Positions 26,179-34,991 of a DNA stretch of 64,000 bases are shown in pieces. This stretch comes from Prevotella fusca JCM 17724 (GTDB taxonomy: Bacteria; Bacteroidota; Bacteroidia; Bacteroidales; Bacteroidaceae): positions 330,501-394,500 of the forward strand of contig NZ_CP012074.1 of assembly GCF_001262015.1 (NCBI RefSeq). Reading direction: 5' to 3'. The position numbers and the translations under genes are program-made. Within the stretch, counting starts at the first letter, position 1. The number at the start of each line of letters is the position of its first letter. The notes under the pieces are model-generated. The model saw only the letters and a program-made list of their open reading frames with translations. It did not search any database and was not told where the DNA came from.

Positions 26179-27276
26179 ATGCGGAAACCTATAACAGCAA
26201 TCATCGGCTTTGTATGTATCCTGTCCAGTGCAATGCAGGCTCATGCACAGACTTTCTCTTGGCATAACCCTATGCAGGAAGCAGTGTCAGTAATCAATGG
26301 AAGGGCGTGGGATGGAGAAATCGGCAACAGCTATGCACGACTGCCCGAACGCTTCCAGCAGCGTGTTCCATTAAAGGTTTGGAACCTTTCAAGGAATGCT
26401 GCAGGGCTAAGTGTAAAGTTCTCTACCAACGCACGCAACCTACAAGTTAAGTACACGATTGCTGACGCACCGCAGTTGCCTAATATGTCCAGACTCAACC
26501 AGGCTGGCATAGACCTCTATGCAACTAATTCAAGCGGTCAGACACACTGGATAGGCAACCACATGCTGTGGAACTGGGGTGACACGATAACGTTCACCTT
26601 CCGCAATCTCGAAACCAAAGCGGGTGTCTACGAGTTGTTTCTGCCTCCTTATAGTACGGTGACAAGTCTCAAGGTAGGCTGTGACGAGGGTGCTTCTTTC
26701 CGTTTTATACCTTCCCGGAAGGAGAAACCTGTAATCATCTATGGCTCGTCCATAGCTCAGGGTGCGTCCCCTTCTCGTCCTGGACTTACGTGGACGAATA
26801 TCCTAAAGAGGCTGACAGGCTATAATATCGTTAATTTAGGCTTCAGTGGTTCCTGTCTGATGGAGCCGGTACTCTTTGATGCAATCAGCGAGATAGATGC
26901 CAAGTGCTTTATCATTGACCCTATCCCGAACAGTTATCGCCTTACGGATAAGGAGATAACAGATCGTATCCGCTATGGTATTCTCTGTCTGCGCAAGAAG
27001 AGCAAAGCGCCTATCATCGTGTCGGAAAGCTATCCGCAGGCTGATATTGTCTTCAATCCGCATGCTGAAGAGCGTATGCGAACAGCTAACAAGGCATTGC
27101 AGGCTGCTGTAAACCAGTTGCAGAAGGAGGGTGTCAGTGGTATCTATTACCAGTTCGGTAAGGATATTCCGTTCACGGAAGACGCTATGATTGAGGCTTC
27201 TCACCCCAATGACATTGGCTGTGTGGCTTATGCCAAAGCCTATGAAAGAATGCTGAAGAAGATCTTTCGTAAATGA
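26179..27276 (+). CDS. Secreted SGNH/GDSL hydrolase
   Basis: 365 residues with a signal peptide (MRKPITAIIGFVCILSSAMQAHA). The N-terminal half (35-170) is the SGNH N-terminal beta domain (WDGEIGNSYARLPERF, VWNLSRNAAGLSVKFSTNA). The catalytic domain starts at about 185: block I is PVIIYGSSIAQGASPSRPG with the nucleophile Ser, NLGFSGS forms the Gly block, and ASHPNDIG near residue 340 has the catalytic Asp/His region. Family members are carbohydrate esterases; the substrate is unknown. 32 bp after queF; the link is probably only positional. Confidence 0.88.
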   Translation: MRKPITAIIGFVCILSSAMQAHAQTFSWHNPMQEAVSVINGRAWDGEIGNSYARLPERFQQRVPLKVWNLSRNAAGLSVKFSTNARNLQVKYTIADAPQLPNMSRLNQAGIDLYATNSSGQTHWIGNHMLWNWGDTITFTFRNLETKAGVYELFLPPYSTVTSLKVGCDEGASFRFIPSRKEKPVIIYGSSIAQGASPSRPGLTWTNILKRLTGYNIVNLGFSGSCLMEPVLFDAISEIDAKCFIIDPIPNSYRLTDKEITDRIRYGILCLRKKSKAPIIVSESYPQADIVFNPHAEERMRTANKALQAAVNQLQKEGVSGIYYQFGKDIPFTEDAMIEASHPNDIGCVAYAKAYERMLKKIFRK

Positions 27277-27339
27277 TATTTCAGTTGATTGCTGTTCGAT
27301 AAAACTTAAGCAGACTCTCCTTGCTCTCATAGGGGTAAT

Positions 27340-27420
27340 GTGTTGCTTGGTGTTTAGCGGTCAACACCATTGGTGTTAACTAATAGCACGACACGTGCTG
27401 AGCATCAGCACGTGTCGTGC
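27340..27420. repeat. Tandem array, AACAC/AGCAC family, 22-bp period
   Basis: AACAC at 27363, AGCAC at 27385 and 27407 are exactly 22 bp apart. The last two units form a large inverted repeat: GCACGACACGTGCTG at 27386 faces CAGCACGTGTCGTGC ending at 27420, a perfect 15-bp arm separated by 5 bp. It belongs to the same broad GTGTT/AACAC group as 1613 and 34665. Confidence 0.8.
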
Positions 27421-27560
27421 GGAGCAGCAATACATTGGTTGAAGACGGTAGTTGGTCTTTTGTGTAATCATTGAATAGTAAGATTCTAAGGGCTAATTTG
27501 TCGGACAGATGTTTGCCAGACAGCACGAAACTCAATTATACTAAGAATTAAAGCAATAGC

Positions 27561-27602
27561 AAAAAGCAGGGGATGCACAGATTTGTGCATCCCCTGCTTT
27601 TT
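27561..27602 (-). terminator. Terminator of ssrA (also works on the plus strand)
   Basis: A perfect 19-bp stem: AAAAAGCAGGGGATGCACA (27561-27579), 4-nt loop, complement at 27584-27602. It has A and T tails on both sides, so it can end transcription in both directions. Confidence 0.9.
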
Positions 27603-27643
27603 ATTACTGTTTCATAAGATTCTCCTCTTCGGAGAAGATAATG

Positions 27644-28041
27644 TGGACCTGGTGGGAGTCGAACCCACGTCCGCACAAGGAAACCATACGCTTTCTACAC
27701 GTTTATTCCAGCCTTCGGTTTTCGTATGTCGGCAAGACCTGGACCACCAATCGACATCTTATCCTCTAAATTTTCATCAGTGCAGCGAGGCATACACTGA
27801 CTATTCCCGATTTAACCTGCATCGCTAACTCTCTGGATTCGGAACAAGATCCTCGGAGCGATGTCTCGTCCAGCTATCTAATAGCTGGATAAAGCCAGTA
27901 ATCTACTGTACTTCGATTAGGCAGCGAGAGCGTAATTGTTTTCGCCAATTAATTTTTCGATAACTGAGATTTAGGAGCCAGTCAACGATGCTCCGCGTGC
28001 TTACGTACCATCTCGTCTTGCCGTCAAATCCAAACAAGCCC
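27644..28041 (-). ncRNA. ssrA: tmRNA
   Basis: 398 nt, one-piece. The 5' end GGGCTTG (28041-28035) pairs with CAGGTCC (27651-27645) as the acceptor stem; the discriminator is A at 27644 and CCA is not encoded. The T arm is GTGGGTTCGACTCCCAC. The tag frame reads GENNYALAA then TAA, ending at 27917. tmRNA with SmpB rescues stalled ribosomes and tags the peptide for degradation. It is divergent from mfd, and the downstream terminator is a 19-bp perfect stem. Confidence 0.97.
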
Positions 28042-28201
28042 ATAGTACTGATGAGGAATTTTGCAGGTTAAAAGTGGTGTTAATCCAATCTTGTTTTCCT
28101 GTTGTTCCTCTGCTGTTTCCACTGAATCAGACTGCAAATATAAGGAGAGTTCACGAAACTACCAAATCTTTAAGCACTTTTCTGCTTAATTTCATAGATA
28201 A

Positions 28202-28233
28202 TTGTCCTCTGTCTGAATTTTATTGTAACTTTG
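28202..28233 (+). promoter_or_regulatory. Promoter of mfd
   Basis: TTG at 28202-28204 and TAACTTTG at 28226-28233 with a 21-bp spacer; the ATG is 20 bp downstream. Confidence 0.65.
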
Positions 28234-28252
28234 CAGGCACAACGCATTTGCG

Positions 28253-31200
28253 ATGAAGATACAGGATATACAGAAACTATACGCTATGCTGCCACAGGCA
28301 GGAGCGATACAACAGATACAGGAAGATAAGTCGGTAAGAACTGTTTTCCTGCAAGGGCTCGTGGCATCAGCTGCTCCGATGTTCTTTGCATCAATAGCTG
28401 AACGATGGAAGTCGACGACAGTTTTCGTGCTGAATGATAACGATGAGGCTGGTTATTTCTATAATGACCTCAAGACCATAGCTATGCCATCGGATGGTGA
28501 AGGAAAGGTGGCGGAGGTGCTGTTCTTCCCTTCTTCCTATCGTCGTGCCGTGAAGTATGGGCAGCGTGATGCGGGCAATGAAATCCTGCGTACAGAGGTT
28601 CTCACACGCCTTTCTGCACTTGCTTCGGAGGATGATAGTACATATCCGCTTTATATCGTCACTGAACCATCAGCCTTGTCAGAACTCGTTGTGTCAAAGA
28701 AGCAGTTGGACGAGCGTCGTTTGACATTGACAGTTGACCAGCATATTGACATTGTTGAGGTGGAGAAAACCTTACGTTCCTTTGGCTTCACTGAGACTGA
28801 CTATGTTTATGAGCCGGGTCAGTTTGCCGTGCGTGGTAGTATTATAGATGTGTATTCCTTCTCAAATGAACTTCCTTTCCGTATTGACTTCTTCGGTGAT
28901 GATATTGAGACTATCCGTACCTTTGAAGTGGAAACGCAGCTGTCTGATGAGAAATTGAAACGTATTGAGATTGTGCCGGAGCTGACTACAGCCTCAGAAG
29001 AGAAAGTCCCTTTCCTGCAGTTCCTGCCAGATGATGCGGTGTTGGCATTCAAGGACTTCCTTTATGTTCGTGATGCAATTGATAATATCTATCAGGAAGG
29101 GTTTACTAATCAGGCGTTGACGGAGAAACTTGAAGGCAAGACTGAGATGGAGCAGCGCGAATTAGAGCAGGCTTTCCGTAAGGAGGGACAGCTTGTTCCT
29201 GCCTCACGGTGGATGAACGATGCGCTTGACTTCCGCCGTATAGAGTTCGGCATCAACCATTCCACCTCTGATCAGGCGAAGAAGAAGGACGGTGCACGGG
29301 CTACCATCAGCTTCAGCACGTCACCGCAACCGCTCTTCCATAAGAACTTTGACCTGCTGTCCAAGACTCTTCGTGACTATCTTCTACAAGGTTATAAACT
29401 CTATATCTTTGCTGATAGTGAGAAACAGACGGTACGTCTTAGGGATATTTTCGACTCGTTGTCTGATACCAGTGTGTCACCTGAATCAGAGAATCTATCC
29501 GTAGCCGATATGTCTGGAGAGGGTAAGGATGCGACAGTGGGGGCTCTTCCTTTCATACCTGTAAACCGAACACTGCATGAAGGCTTCGTTGACAGTACGC
29601 TGAAAGTATGTTTCTTTACTGATCATCAGATTTTCGACCGTTTCCATAAGTACAATCTCAAGTCTGACAAGGCTCGTCAGGGCAAGATGGCATTGACGAT
29701 GAAAGAGTTGCAAGAGATGGAACCCGGCGACTTCCTTGTGCATGTAGACTTCGGTATTGGTAAGTTTGCCGGTCTTGTTCGTGTTCCTGCCGGCGATTCC
29801 TATCAGGAGATGATACGTCTTGTTTATCAGCATAATGACATTGTGGATGTGTCTATTCACTCACTTTACAAAATCAGTAAGTATCGTCGTGCTGACAGCG
29901 GCGAACCTCCACGATTGTCCGTTCTTGGCTCGGGTGCTTGGGACCGACTGAAAGAAAGGGCGAAGAAGCGTATCAAGGATATTGCTCGCGACCTCATCAA
30001 ACTCTATGCTAAACGTCGTCGTGAGAAGGGTTTTTCCTTCTCTCCCGACTCTTTTATGCAGCACGAATTGGAGGCTTCATTCCTTTATGAAGACACACCC
30101 GATCAGTTGAAGGCTACACAGGAACTCAAACAGGATATGGAAAGTGCACGACCTATGGACCGTCTGGTTTGTGGTGATGTGGGCTTTGGTAAGACGGAAG
30201 TGGCTATTCGTGCTGCTTTCAAGGCTGCTGTGGATAATAAGCAGGTGGCAGTATTGGTACCGACAACGGTTCTTGCCTTCCAGCATTACCAGACTTTCAA
30301 GAAGCGACTGAAAGATATGCCTGTGCGTGTAGACTATCTCTCACGTGCTCGTAGTACCAAGCAGACCCGTCAGGTGCTTGAGGATCTGGCTGCAGGAAAG
30401 ATTAATATTCTTGTTGGCACGCATAAGTTGATAGGTAAGTCGGTAAAGTGGAACGACCTCGGACTGCTCATCATTGACGAAGAACAGAAGTTCGGAGTGT
30501 CTACAAAGGAGAAACTCCGACAGCTGAAAACCAATGTCGACACGCTGACGATGTCGGCAACTCCTATCCCACGTACGCTTCAGTTCTCGCTGATGGGTGC
30601 ACGTGATATGAGTATCATGCGTACACCGCCACCTAATCGTTATCCTATTCAGACCGAGATTGCCTCTTTCTCATCCGAAGTGATTGCAGATGCCATCAAC
30701 TTTGAGATGAGCCGTAACGGACAGGTTTACTTCGTCAATGACCGCATCAGCAATCTCCCGGAGATAGCAAACCTTATCAAGAAGTACGTGCCTGACTGCC
30801 GTATTGCCATCGGACACGGACAGATGAAGCCTGAGGAGTTGGAGGAAATCGTGATGGGCTTTATGAACTATGACTATGATGTACTGCTTTCAACAACGAT
30901 TGTTGAGAATGGTATCGATATTTCCAATGCTAATACCATCATCATCAATGATGCTCATCGCTTCGGACTCTCCGACTTGCATCAGATGCGTGGGCGTGTG
31001 GGACGTTCCAACAAAAAAGCCTTCTGCTATCTCCTTGCTCCGCCTTTGGCAGCACTGAACCCAGAGGCACGTCGCCGTCTGGAAGCATTGGAAACCTTCT
31101 CTGACCTTGGAAGTGGTTTTAACCTTGCTATGCAAGATCTTGATATCCGGGGTGCGGGTAACCTTTTAGGGTCTGAACAGAGCGGATTTATGGAGGATTT

Positions 31201-31783
31201 AGGGTACGAAACCTATCAGAAAATCCTCAATCAGGCGGTGATGGAGCTGAAAAATGATGAGTTCCAAGATCTTTATGCAGAGGAAATGGAGGAAGGAAAG
31301 CAGATTTCGGGCGATGACTTTATTGACGATTGTGCCGTGGAGAGCGACCTTGAAATGTACTTCCCTGATAACTATGTGCCGGGTAGTTCAGAGCGAATGT
31401 TACTCTATCGTGAACTGGATAATATAGAAAAGGATGAAGACCTCGATGCCTATCGTAAGCGTCTGCAAGACCGTTTCGGTCCTGTTCCACGTCAAGGTGA
31501 GGAGCTTATGCAGGTCGTTGCACTTCGTCGTGTGGGCAAGCGGTTGGGTTGTGAGAAGATTATTCTCAAGCAGGGGCGTATGCAGATGCAGTTTGTTTCT
31601 AATCCTAATAGTGTTTACTATCAGAGTGAAGCCTTTGACAAGGTACTCAACTACATCGGTTATCATCCTCGCCGTTGCAATCTGAAAGAGCGCAATGGTA
31701 AGCGTTCAATGGTGGTAAGCGATGTTGCGACGGTAGGAGAGGGCGTAATGGTGCTGCGTGACATAGAGCATCCACGGTCATAA
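28253..31783 (+). CDS. mfd: Transcription-repair coupling factor Mfd
   Basis: 1176 residues, full length. Mfd removes RNA polymerase stalled at DNA lesions and recruits UvrA. In order: UvrB-homology region (about 30-330), RNA polymerase interaction domain (about 500-570, FLVHVDFGIGKFAGLVRV), the RecG-like translocase with Walker A GDVGFGKTEVAIRAAFKA, the DEEQ box LLIIDEEQKFGV, TMSATPIPRTLQFSLMG and motif VI DLHQMRGRVGRSNKKAFCY, and the C-terminal regulatory domain D7 (about 1020-1140). Own promoter; followed by a hairpin. Confidence 0.98.
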   Translation: MKIQDIQKLYAMLPQAGAIQQIQEDKSVRTVFLQGLVASAAPMFFASIAERWKSTTVFVLNDNDEAGYFYNDLKTIAMPSDGEGKVAEVLFFPSSYRRAVKYGQRDAGNEILRTEVLTRLSALASEDDSTYPLYIVTEPSALSELVVSKKQLDERRLTLTVDQHIDIVEVEKTLRSFGFTETDYVYEPGQFAVRGSIIDVYSFSNELPFRIDFFGDDIETIRTFEVETQLSDEKLKRIEIVPELTTASEEKVPFLQFLPDDAVLAFKDFLYVRDAIDNIYQEGFTNQALTEKLEGKTEMEQRELEQAFRKEGQLVPASRWMNDALDFRRIEFGINHSTSDQAKKKDGARATISFSTSPQPLFHKNFDLLSKTLRDYLLQGYKLYIFADSEKQTVRLRDIFDSLSDTSVSPESENLSVADMSGEGKDATVGALPFIPVNRTLHEGFVDSTLKVCFFTDHQIFDRFHKYNLKSDKARQGKMALTMKELQEMEPGDFLVHVDFGIGKFAGLVRVPAGDSYQEMIRLVYQHNDIVDVSIHSLYKISKYRRADSGEPPRLSVLGSGAWDRLKERAKKRIKDIARDLIKLYAKRRREKGFSFSPDSFMQHELEASFLYEDTPDQLKATQELKQDMESARPMDRLVCGDVGFGKTEVAIRAAFKAAVDNKQVAVLVPTTVLAFQHYQTFKKRLKDMPVRVDYLSRARSTKQTRQVLEDLAAGKINILVGTHKLIGKSVKWNDLGLLIIDEEQKFGVSTKEKLRQLKTNVDTLTMSATPIPRTLQFSLMGARDMSIMRTPPPNRYPIQTEIASFSSEVIADAINFEMSRNGQVYFVNDRISNLPEIANLIKKYVPDCRIAIGHGQMKPEELEEIVMGFMNYDYDVLLSTTIVENGIDISNANTIIINDAHRFGLSDLHQMRGRVGRSNKKAFCYLLAPPLAALNPEARRRLEALETFSDLGSGFNLAMQDLDIRGAGNLLGSEQSGFMEDLGYETYQKILNQAVMELKNDEFQDLYAEEMEEGKQISGDDFIDDCAVESDLEMYFPDNYVPGSSERMLLYRELDNIEKDEDLDAYRKRLQDRFGPVPRQGEELMQVVALRRVGKRLGCEKIILKQGRMQMQFVSNPNSVYYQSEAFDKVLNYIGYHPRRCNLKERNGKRSMVVSDVATVGEGVMVLRDIEHPRS

Positions 31784-31791
31784 TCTTTAAT

Positions 31792-31814
31792 GGGGCAAGG
31801 TACGCCATTGCCCC
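31792..31814 (+). terminator. Hairpin after mfd
   Basis: GGGGCAAGG (31792-31800) pairs with CC-A-TTGCCCC (31805-31814), with a 4-nt loop and one bulge. Only TT follows, so this may be a weak terminator. Confidence 0.6.
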
Positions 31815-31995
31815 TTAATCTCCTTATTTACGCTTCAAAGGAATGTAATGGACAAGTGACTCTTCTTGCTATGAGTTTTACTCATGGACTAAGATGTTGT
31901 GTGTTGCTTTTTTATATGCCCTTTTTAAGAGACTTATGAAAGCCAGTTTAGGACTTTGATAATCAGTAGTTTATGTTTTTCTATACTACAACTTC
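31815..31995. other. Intergenic, nothing recognised
   Basis: AT-rich sequence between the mfd hairpin and the 90-bp element. No gene or promoter box supported. Confidence 0.4.
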
Positions 31996-31996
31996 C

Positions 31997-32086
31997 GAAT
32001 TATTTTCATGAAAATAAATATTTTCTTTCATGAAAATAATTATTTTTCTTCACGACAATAATTATTTTTTTTCATGAAAATAATTC
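31997..32086. repeat. 90-bp TTCATGAA element with perfect inverted ends, 22-bp period
   Basis: CATG/CACG centres at 32007, 32029, 32051 and 32073 are exactly 22 bp apart. The outer 19 bp, CGAATTATTTTCATGAAAA at 31996-32014, are an exact inverted copy of 32069-32087. The whole can fold into one long hairpin. The rest of the gap up to 32261 is AT-rich without a gene. Confidence 0.9.
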
Positions 32087-32261
32087 GCAGAATAAGGCTT
32101 TGTTGAATATTAGAGGAGCCCGTTTCTATGATGATTTATACTACTTGACAAATCAATTAATGGTTGATATTCATAGTTTTGGAGCTATTCGCATATCGTA
32201 TGTAAATATATTGGATAATGCCATTATGGACAAGTAGACAAGAATAAAAGCACGGAAAAAC

Positions 32262-32292
32262 TTGCAAAAGTCATAAATGATGCTTAAATTTG
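32262..32292 (+). promoter_or_regulatory. Promoter of the MNT/HEPN pair
   Basis: TTG at 32262-32264 and TAAATTTG at 32285-32292 with a 20-bp spacer; the ATG follows 7 bp later (32300) or at 32303. Confidence 0.6.
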
Positions 32293-32299
32293 CGTACAG

Positions 32300-32629
32300 A
32301 TGATGAAAGAAGTAAAACATAATGATGTGTTAAAGTCTATTAGTAATATTGCTATGGAACTAAAACCTGAAAACGGAAAGATTATTCTTTTCGGTTCACA
32401 GGCTCGTGGTGATGCAAATGAAAATTCAGACTGGGACATTCTTATTCTTCTTGATAAGGATAAAATTGAAGAATCAGACCATGATAAATTTACCTATCCT
32501 TTTTGGGAACTTGGATGGAAAATTAATGCAATGATTCATCCTATCATCTATACCTTGCAGGAGTGGGCTTCTCGTATTCACTCCCCTTTCCACAACAATG
32601 TTGAATCAGAGGGGATTGTATTATGCTGA
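32300..32629 (+). CDS. MNT-type nucleotidyltransferase, putative antitoxin of a HEPN/MNT pair
   Basis: 109 residues, the minimal nucleotidyltransferase size. The fold signature IILFGSQARGDANENSDWDILIL (residues about 27-49) has the GS motif and the two metal-ligand Asp residues of SDWD. In characterised HEPN/MNT modules the MNT protein AMPylates or otherwise inactivates the HEPN RNase. The gene overlaps the following HEPN gene by 7 bp. ATG 32303 is an alternative start two bases later in register. Confidence 0.88.
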   Translation: MMKEVKHNDVLKSISNIAMELKPENGKIILFGSQARGDANENSDWDILILLDKDKIEESDHDKFTYPFWELGWKINAMIHPIIYTLQEWASRIHSPFHNNVESEGIVLC

Positions 32630-33021
32630 CAAGTGAAGATAGAAAGATACTTGTAACATGTCGCATTGAGAAAGCAAAGGCGGTTTTAGTTGAAGCACGT
32701 GATAATGCTCGGTTAGGTCATTGGAGCCTTGTTGGAAATCGTTTATACTATGCTGTCTATCACATGGCACAGGCTTTACTCCTTGACAAAGGGTTATCTG
32801 CAAAGACACACGCAGGAACTATTCATATCATAGGGCAGCAGTTTATCTCTGTTGGACTTATTGACAAGACTTATGGGAGGTTGTTTTCTCGCTTATATGA
32901 GTTACGTCAGTCAGGTGACTATGATGATATGTTTGATGCTACGGAGGAACAAGTTATGCCTTATTTTGGTCAGGTAGAGAAATTTATCTGTGAAATGGAA
33001 ACATTAGTAACTTTCAAATAA
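32623..33021 (+). CDS. HEPN-domain protein, putative toxin of a HEPN/MNT pair
   Basis: 132 residues, all-helical. The HEPN RNase motif Rx6H is seen in NRLYYAVYHMAQALLLDKG, and KTHAGTIHIIGQQFI with RLYELRQSGDYDD at the C-terminal half is typical of the MNT-linked HEPN group. HEPN toxins cut RNA. The start overlaps the MNT stop (ATGCTGA), so they are translated as a pair. The dipeptidase gene follows after 32 bp. Confidence 0.87.
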   Translation: MLTSEDRKILVTCRIEKAKAVLVEARDNARLGHWSLVGNRLYYAVYHMAQALLLDKGLSAKTHAGTIHIIGQQFISVGLIDKTYGRLFSRLYELRQSGDYDDMFDATEEQVMPYFGQVEKFICEMETLVTFK

Positions 33022-33053
33022 AAAAAGAAAATAATCACAACAAATAAAGAATT

Positions 33054-34415
33054 ATGATTAAGAAATATGTAGAAGAGAATAAAGACAGAATGCTCGAGGA
33101 GTTGTTCAGTCTGATACGCATACCAAGCGTAAGTGCACAACCAGCTCATAAGGAGGACATGGTACGCTGTGCCGAGCGTTGGAAGGAACTGCTGCTTGAG
33201 GCTGGTGTTGACAAAGCTGAGGTGATGCCATCAAAGGGTAATCCAATGGTTTACGCTGAGAGAATGGTTGATCCTAACGCAAAGACTGTATTGGTTTATG
33301 GTCACTATGACGTGATGCCTGCAGAGCCATTTGAGCTTTGGAAGACTGAACCATTTGAGCCAGTTATCAAGGACGGCCATATCTGGGCACGTGGTGCTGA
33401 TGATGATAAGGGTCAGTCATTCATGCAGGCAAAGGCATTCGAGTATCTTAACAAGAATGACTTGCTGAAGCATAATATGAAGTTCATCTTTGAAGGTGAG
33501 GAAGAGATTGGCTCTGGTAGCCTCGGTCCGTTCATCGAGGAGCACAAGGAACTCTTGGCTTGCGATGTAATCCTCGTTTCAGACACAGGTCTTATCGGTC
33601 CTGATACTCCTTCTATTACAACTGGTTTGCGTGGTTTGTCTTACTGGCAGATTGAGGTGACTGGTCCTAATCGTGACCTTCACTCAGGAACTTTCGGTGG
33701 TGCAGTGGCTAACCCTATCAATGTTCTTTGCAAGTTGATAGCTGACGTAACTGGTCCTGACGGCAAGATTCGCATCCCTGGCTTCTATGATGATGTCGAG
33801 GAGGCTTCTGATGAGGAGCGCAAGCTCGTTGCATCTATTCCTTTCAATGAGGAGGAATATAAGAAGTCTCTCGGCGTGAAGGCTCTCTTTGGTGAGGAAG
33901 GCTACAGTACGATTGAGCGCACAGGCTATCGCCCAACCTTCGATGTATGCGGTATCTGGGGTGGTTACACTGGCGATGGTGCGAAGACCGTTATCCCATC
34001 AAAGGCATACGCAAAACTTTCTTCACGTCTTGTTCCACATCAGGATCATACAAAGATTAGCCAGTTGGTAGTAGATTACTTCAACAGCGTTGCTCCTGAT
34101 TACGTTACTGTGAACGTAGAGAAGCACCATGGTGGTCACGGCTATGTTTGTCCTATCGACTTCCCAGCTTACAAGGCTGCTGAGCGTGGCTTTGAGGCTG
34201 TATTTGGTAAGCGTCCGTTGCCAGTACGTATCGGTGGCAGTATTCCAATCATCTCTACCTTCGAGAAGCTGCTCGGTGTGAAGACTGTTCTCATGGGCTT
34301 CGGTTTGGAGTCAAATGCTATCCATTCTCCAAACGAGAATATGCCTGTTGACCTTTGGTTGAAGGGCATTGAGACCATCATTAACTTCCACCTTGAGTAC
34401 GATAAGGAAGCATAA
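33054..34415 (+). CDS. M20 family dipeptidase
   Basis: 453 residues, the length of the CNDP/DapE-like dipeptidases. Metal and catalytic motifs: VLVYGHYDVMPAEP (His/Asp), IWARGADDDKGQ (bridging Asp), FEGEEEIGSGSL (catalytic Glu pair), SDTGLIG and HGGHGYV. The lid domain is at about 190-370. No signal peptide, so a cytoplasmic peptidase that finishes peptide breakdown. Hairpin after the stop. Confidence 0.95.
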   Translation: MIKKYVEENKDRMLEELFSLIRIPSVSAQPAHKEDMVRCAERWKELLLEAGVDKAEVMPSKGNPMVYAERMVDPNAKTVLVYGHYDVMPAEPFELWKTEPFEPVIKDGHIWARGADDDKGQSFMQAKAFEYLNKNDLLKHNMKFIFEGEEEIGSGSLGPFIEEHKELLACDVILVSDTGLIGPDTPSITTGLRGLSYWQIEVTGPNRDLHSGTFGGAVANPINVLCKLIADVTGPDGKIRIPGFYDDVEEASDEERKLVASIPFNEEEYKKSLGVKALFGEEGYSTIERTGYRPTFDVCGIWGGYTGDGAKTVIPSKAYAKLSSRLVPHQDHTKISQLVVDYFNSVAPDYVTVNVEKHHGGHGYVCPIDFPAYKAAERGFEAVFGKRPLPVRIGGSIPIISTFEKLLGVKTVLMGFGLESNAIHSPNENMPVDLWLKGIETIINFHLEYDKEA

Positions 34416-34459
34416 GTGAAGCATCAAGACACAGTAGGTTGTGTCAAGACATAGTAACG

Positions 34460-34534
34460 AAGGAACGTCGTTCTCTGTAGTAACAAAGCCTTTTCGTGTA
34501 AAGGTAAGGCTTACTGCAGAGAATGATGTTCCTT
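34460..34534 (+). terminator. Long hairpin after the dipeptidase gene
   Basis: Arms 34460-34483 and 34511-34534 pair over 24 bp with three wobble pairs; GTTTTT follows shortly. It can act as terminator. Confidence 0.7.
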
Positions 34535-34654
34535 TTGTTTTTATTGTAGTTCGATAAAGTTGTGTTACATACTATCTCATGTGGAGTCCTATTTAGATGG
34601 ACAATCACACATTACTCTTACTGGTATAACCCATCTTTAACTATAAATCACTCC

Positions 34655-34722
34655 GGCATATTGTACTCGTGTTGAGTACTCACACAACTGGTGCTTAGCA
34701 AGAACACCAGTCGTGTTGGGCT
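34655..34722. repeat. Tandem array, CGTGTTG family, 22-bp period
   Basis: ACTCGTGTT at 34665, ACTGGTGCT at 34687 and AGTCGTGTT at 34709 are 22 bp apart. GAACACCAGTCGTG and GTGTTGAG form internal palindromes. The rest of 34535-34914 holds no gene. Confidence 0.75.
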
Positions 34723-34914
34723 GCAACACGTTTGCGGAGGATGGGTAGATACGCCCATTCCTGTCATCAAACAGTAAAGAGCTTGTGTGGGCAATGATTG
34801 CCGAATAGCATTATATTGAGGTGTAATAAATAGGAATAAGTCTTTTGAAGGGATGCTATATAGGAAGCAACCTATCCGTTTTTTTATAGAAGACAATGTA
34901 TCTTATATAATTAA

Positions 34915-34948
34915 AAACAGCCATAGCTGCTTCCAGTTATGGCTGTTT
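34915..34948 (-). terminator. Terminator of the mannosyltransferase gene
   Basis: A perfect 11-bp stem, AAACAGCCATA (34915-34925) with its complement at 34938-34948; on the minus strand TTTTT follows. It may act in both directions. Confidence 0.8.
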
Positions 34949-34991
34949 GATGATATTTGACCCTAAAACGTTTTCTCTTGTAAAGGCTGTG

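Noticed and set aside
27917..27949. Short frame in ssrA as a gene
   Set aside because: It is the tmRNA tag frame GENNYALAA, not a separate gene.
34648..34896. 82-codon minus-strand frame
   Set aside because: It spans the CGTGTTG array; the Cys/Ser/Thr-rich sequence reflects the repeat.
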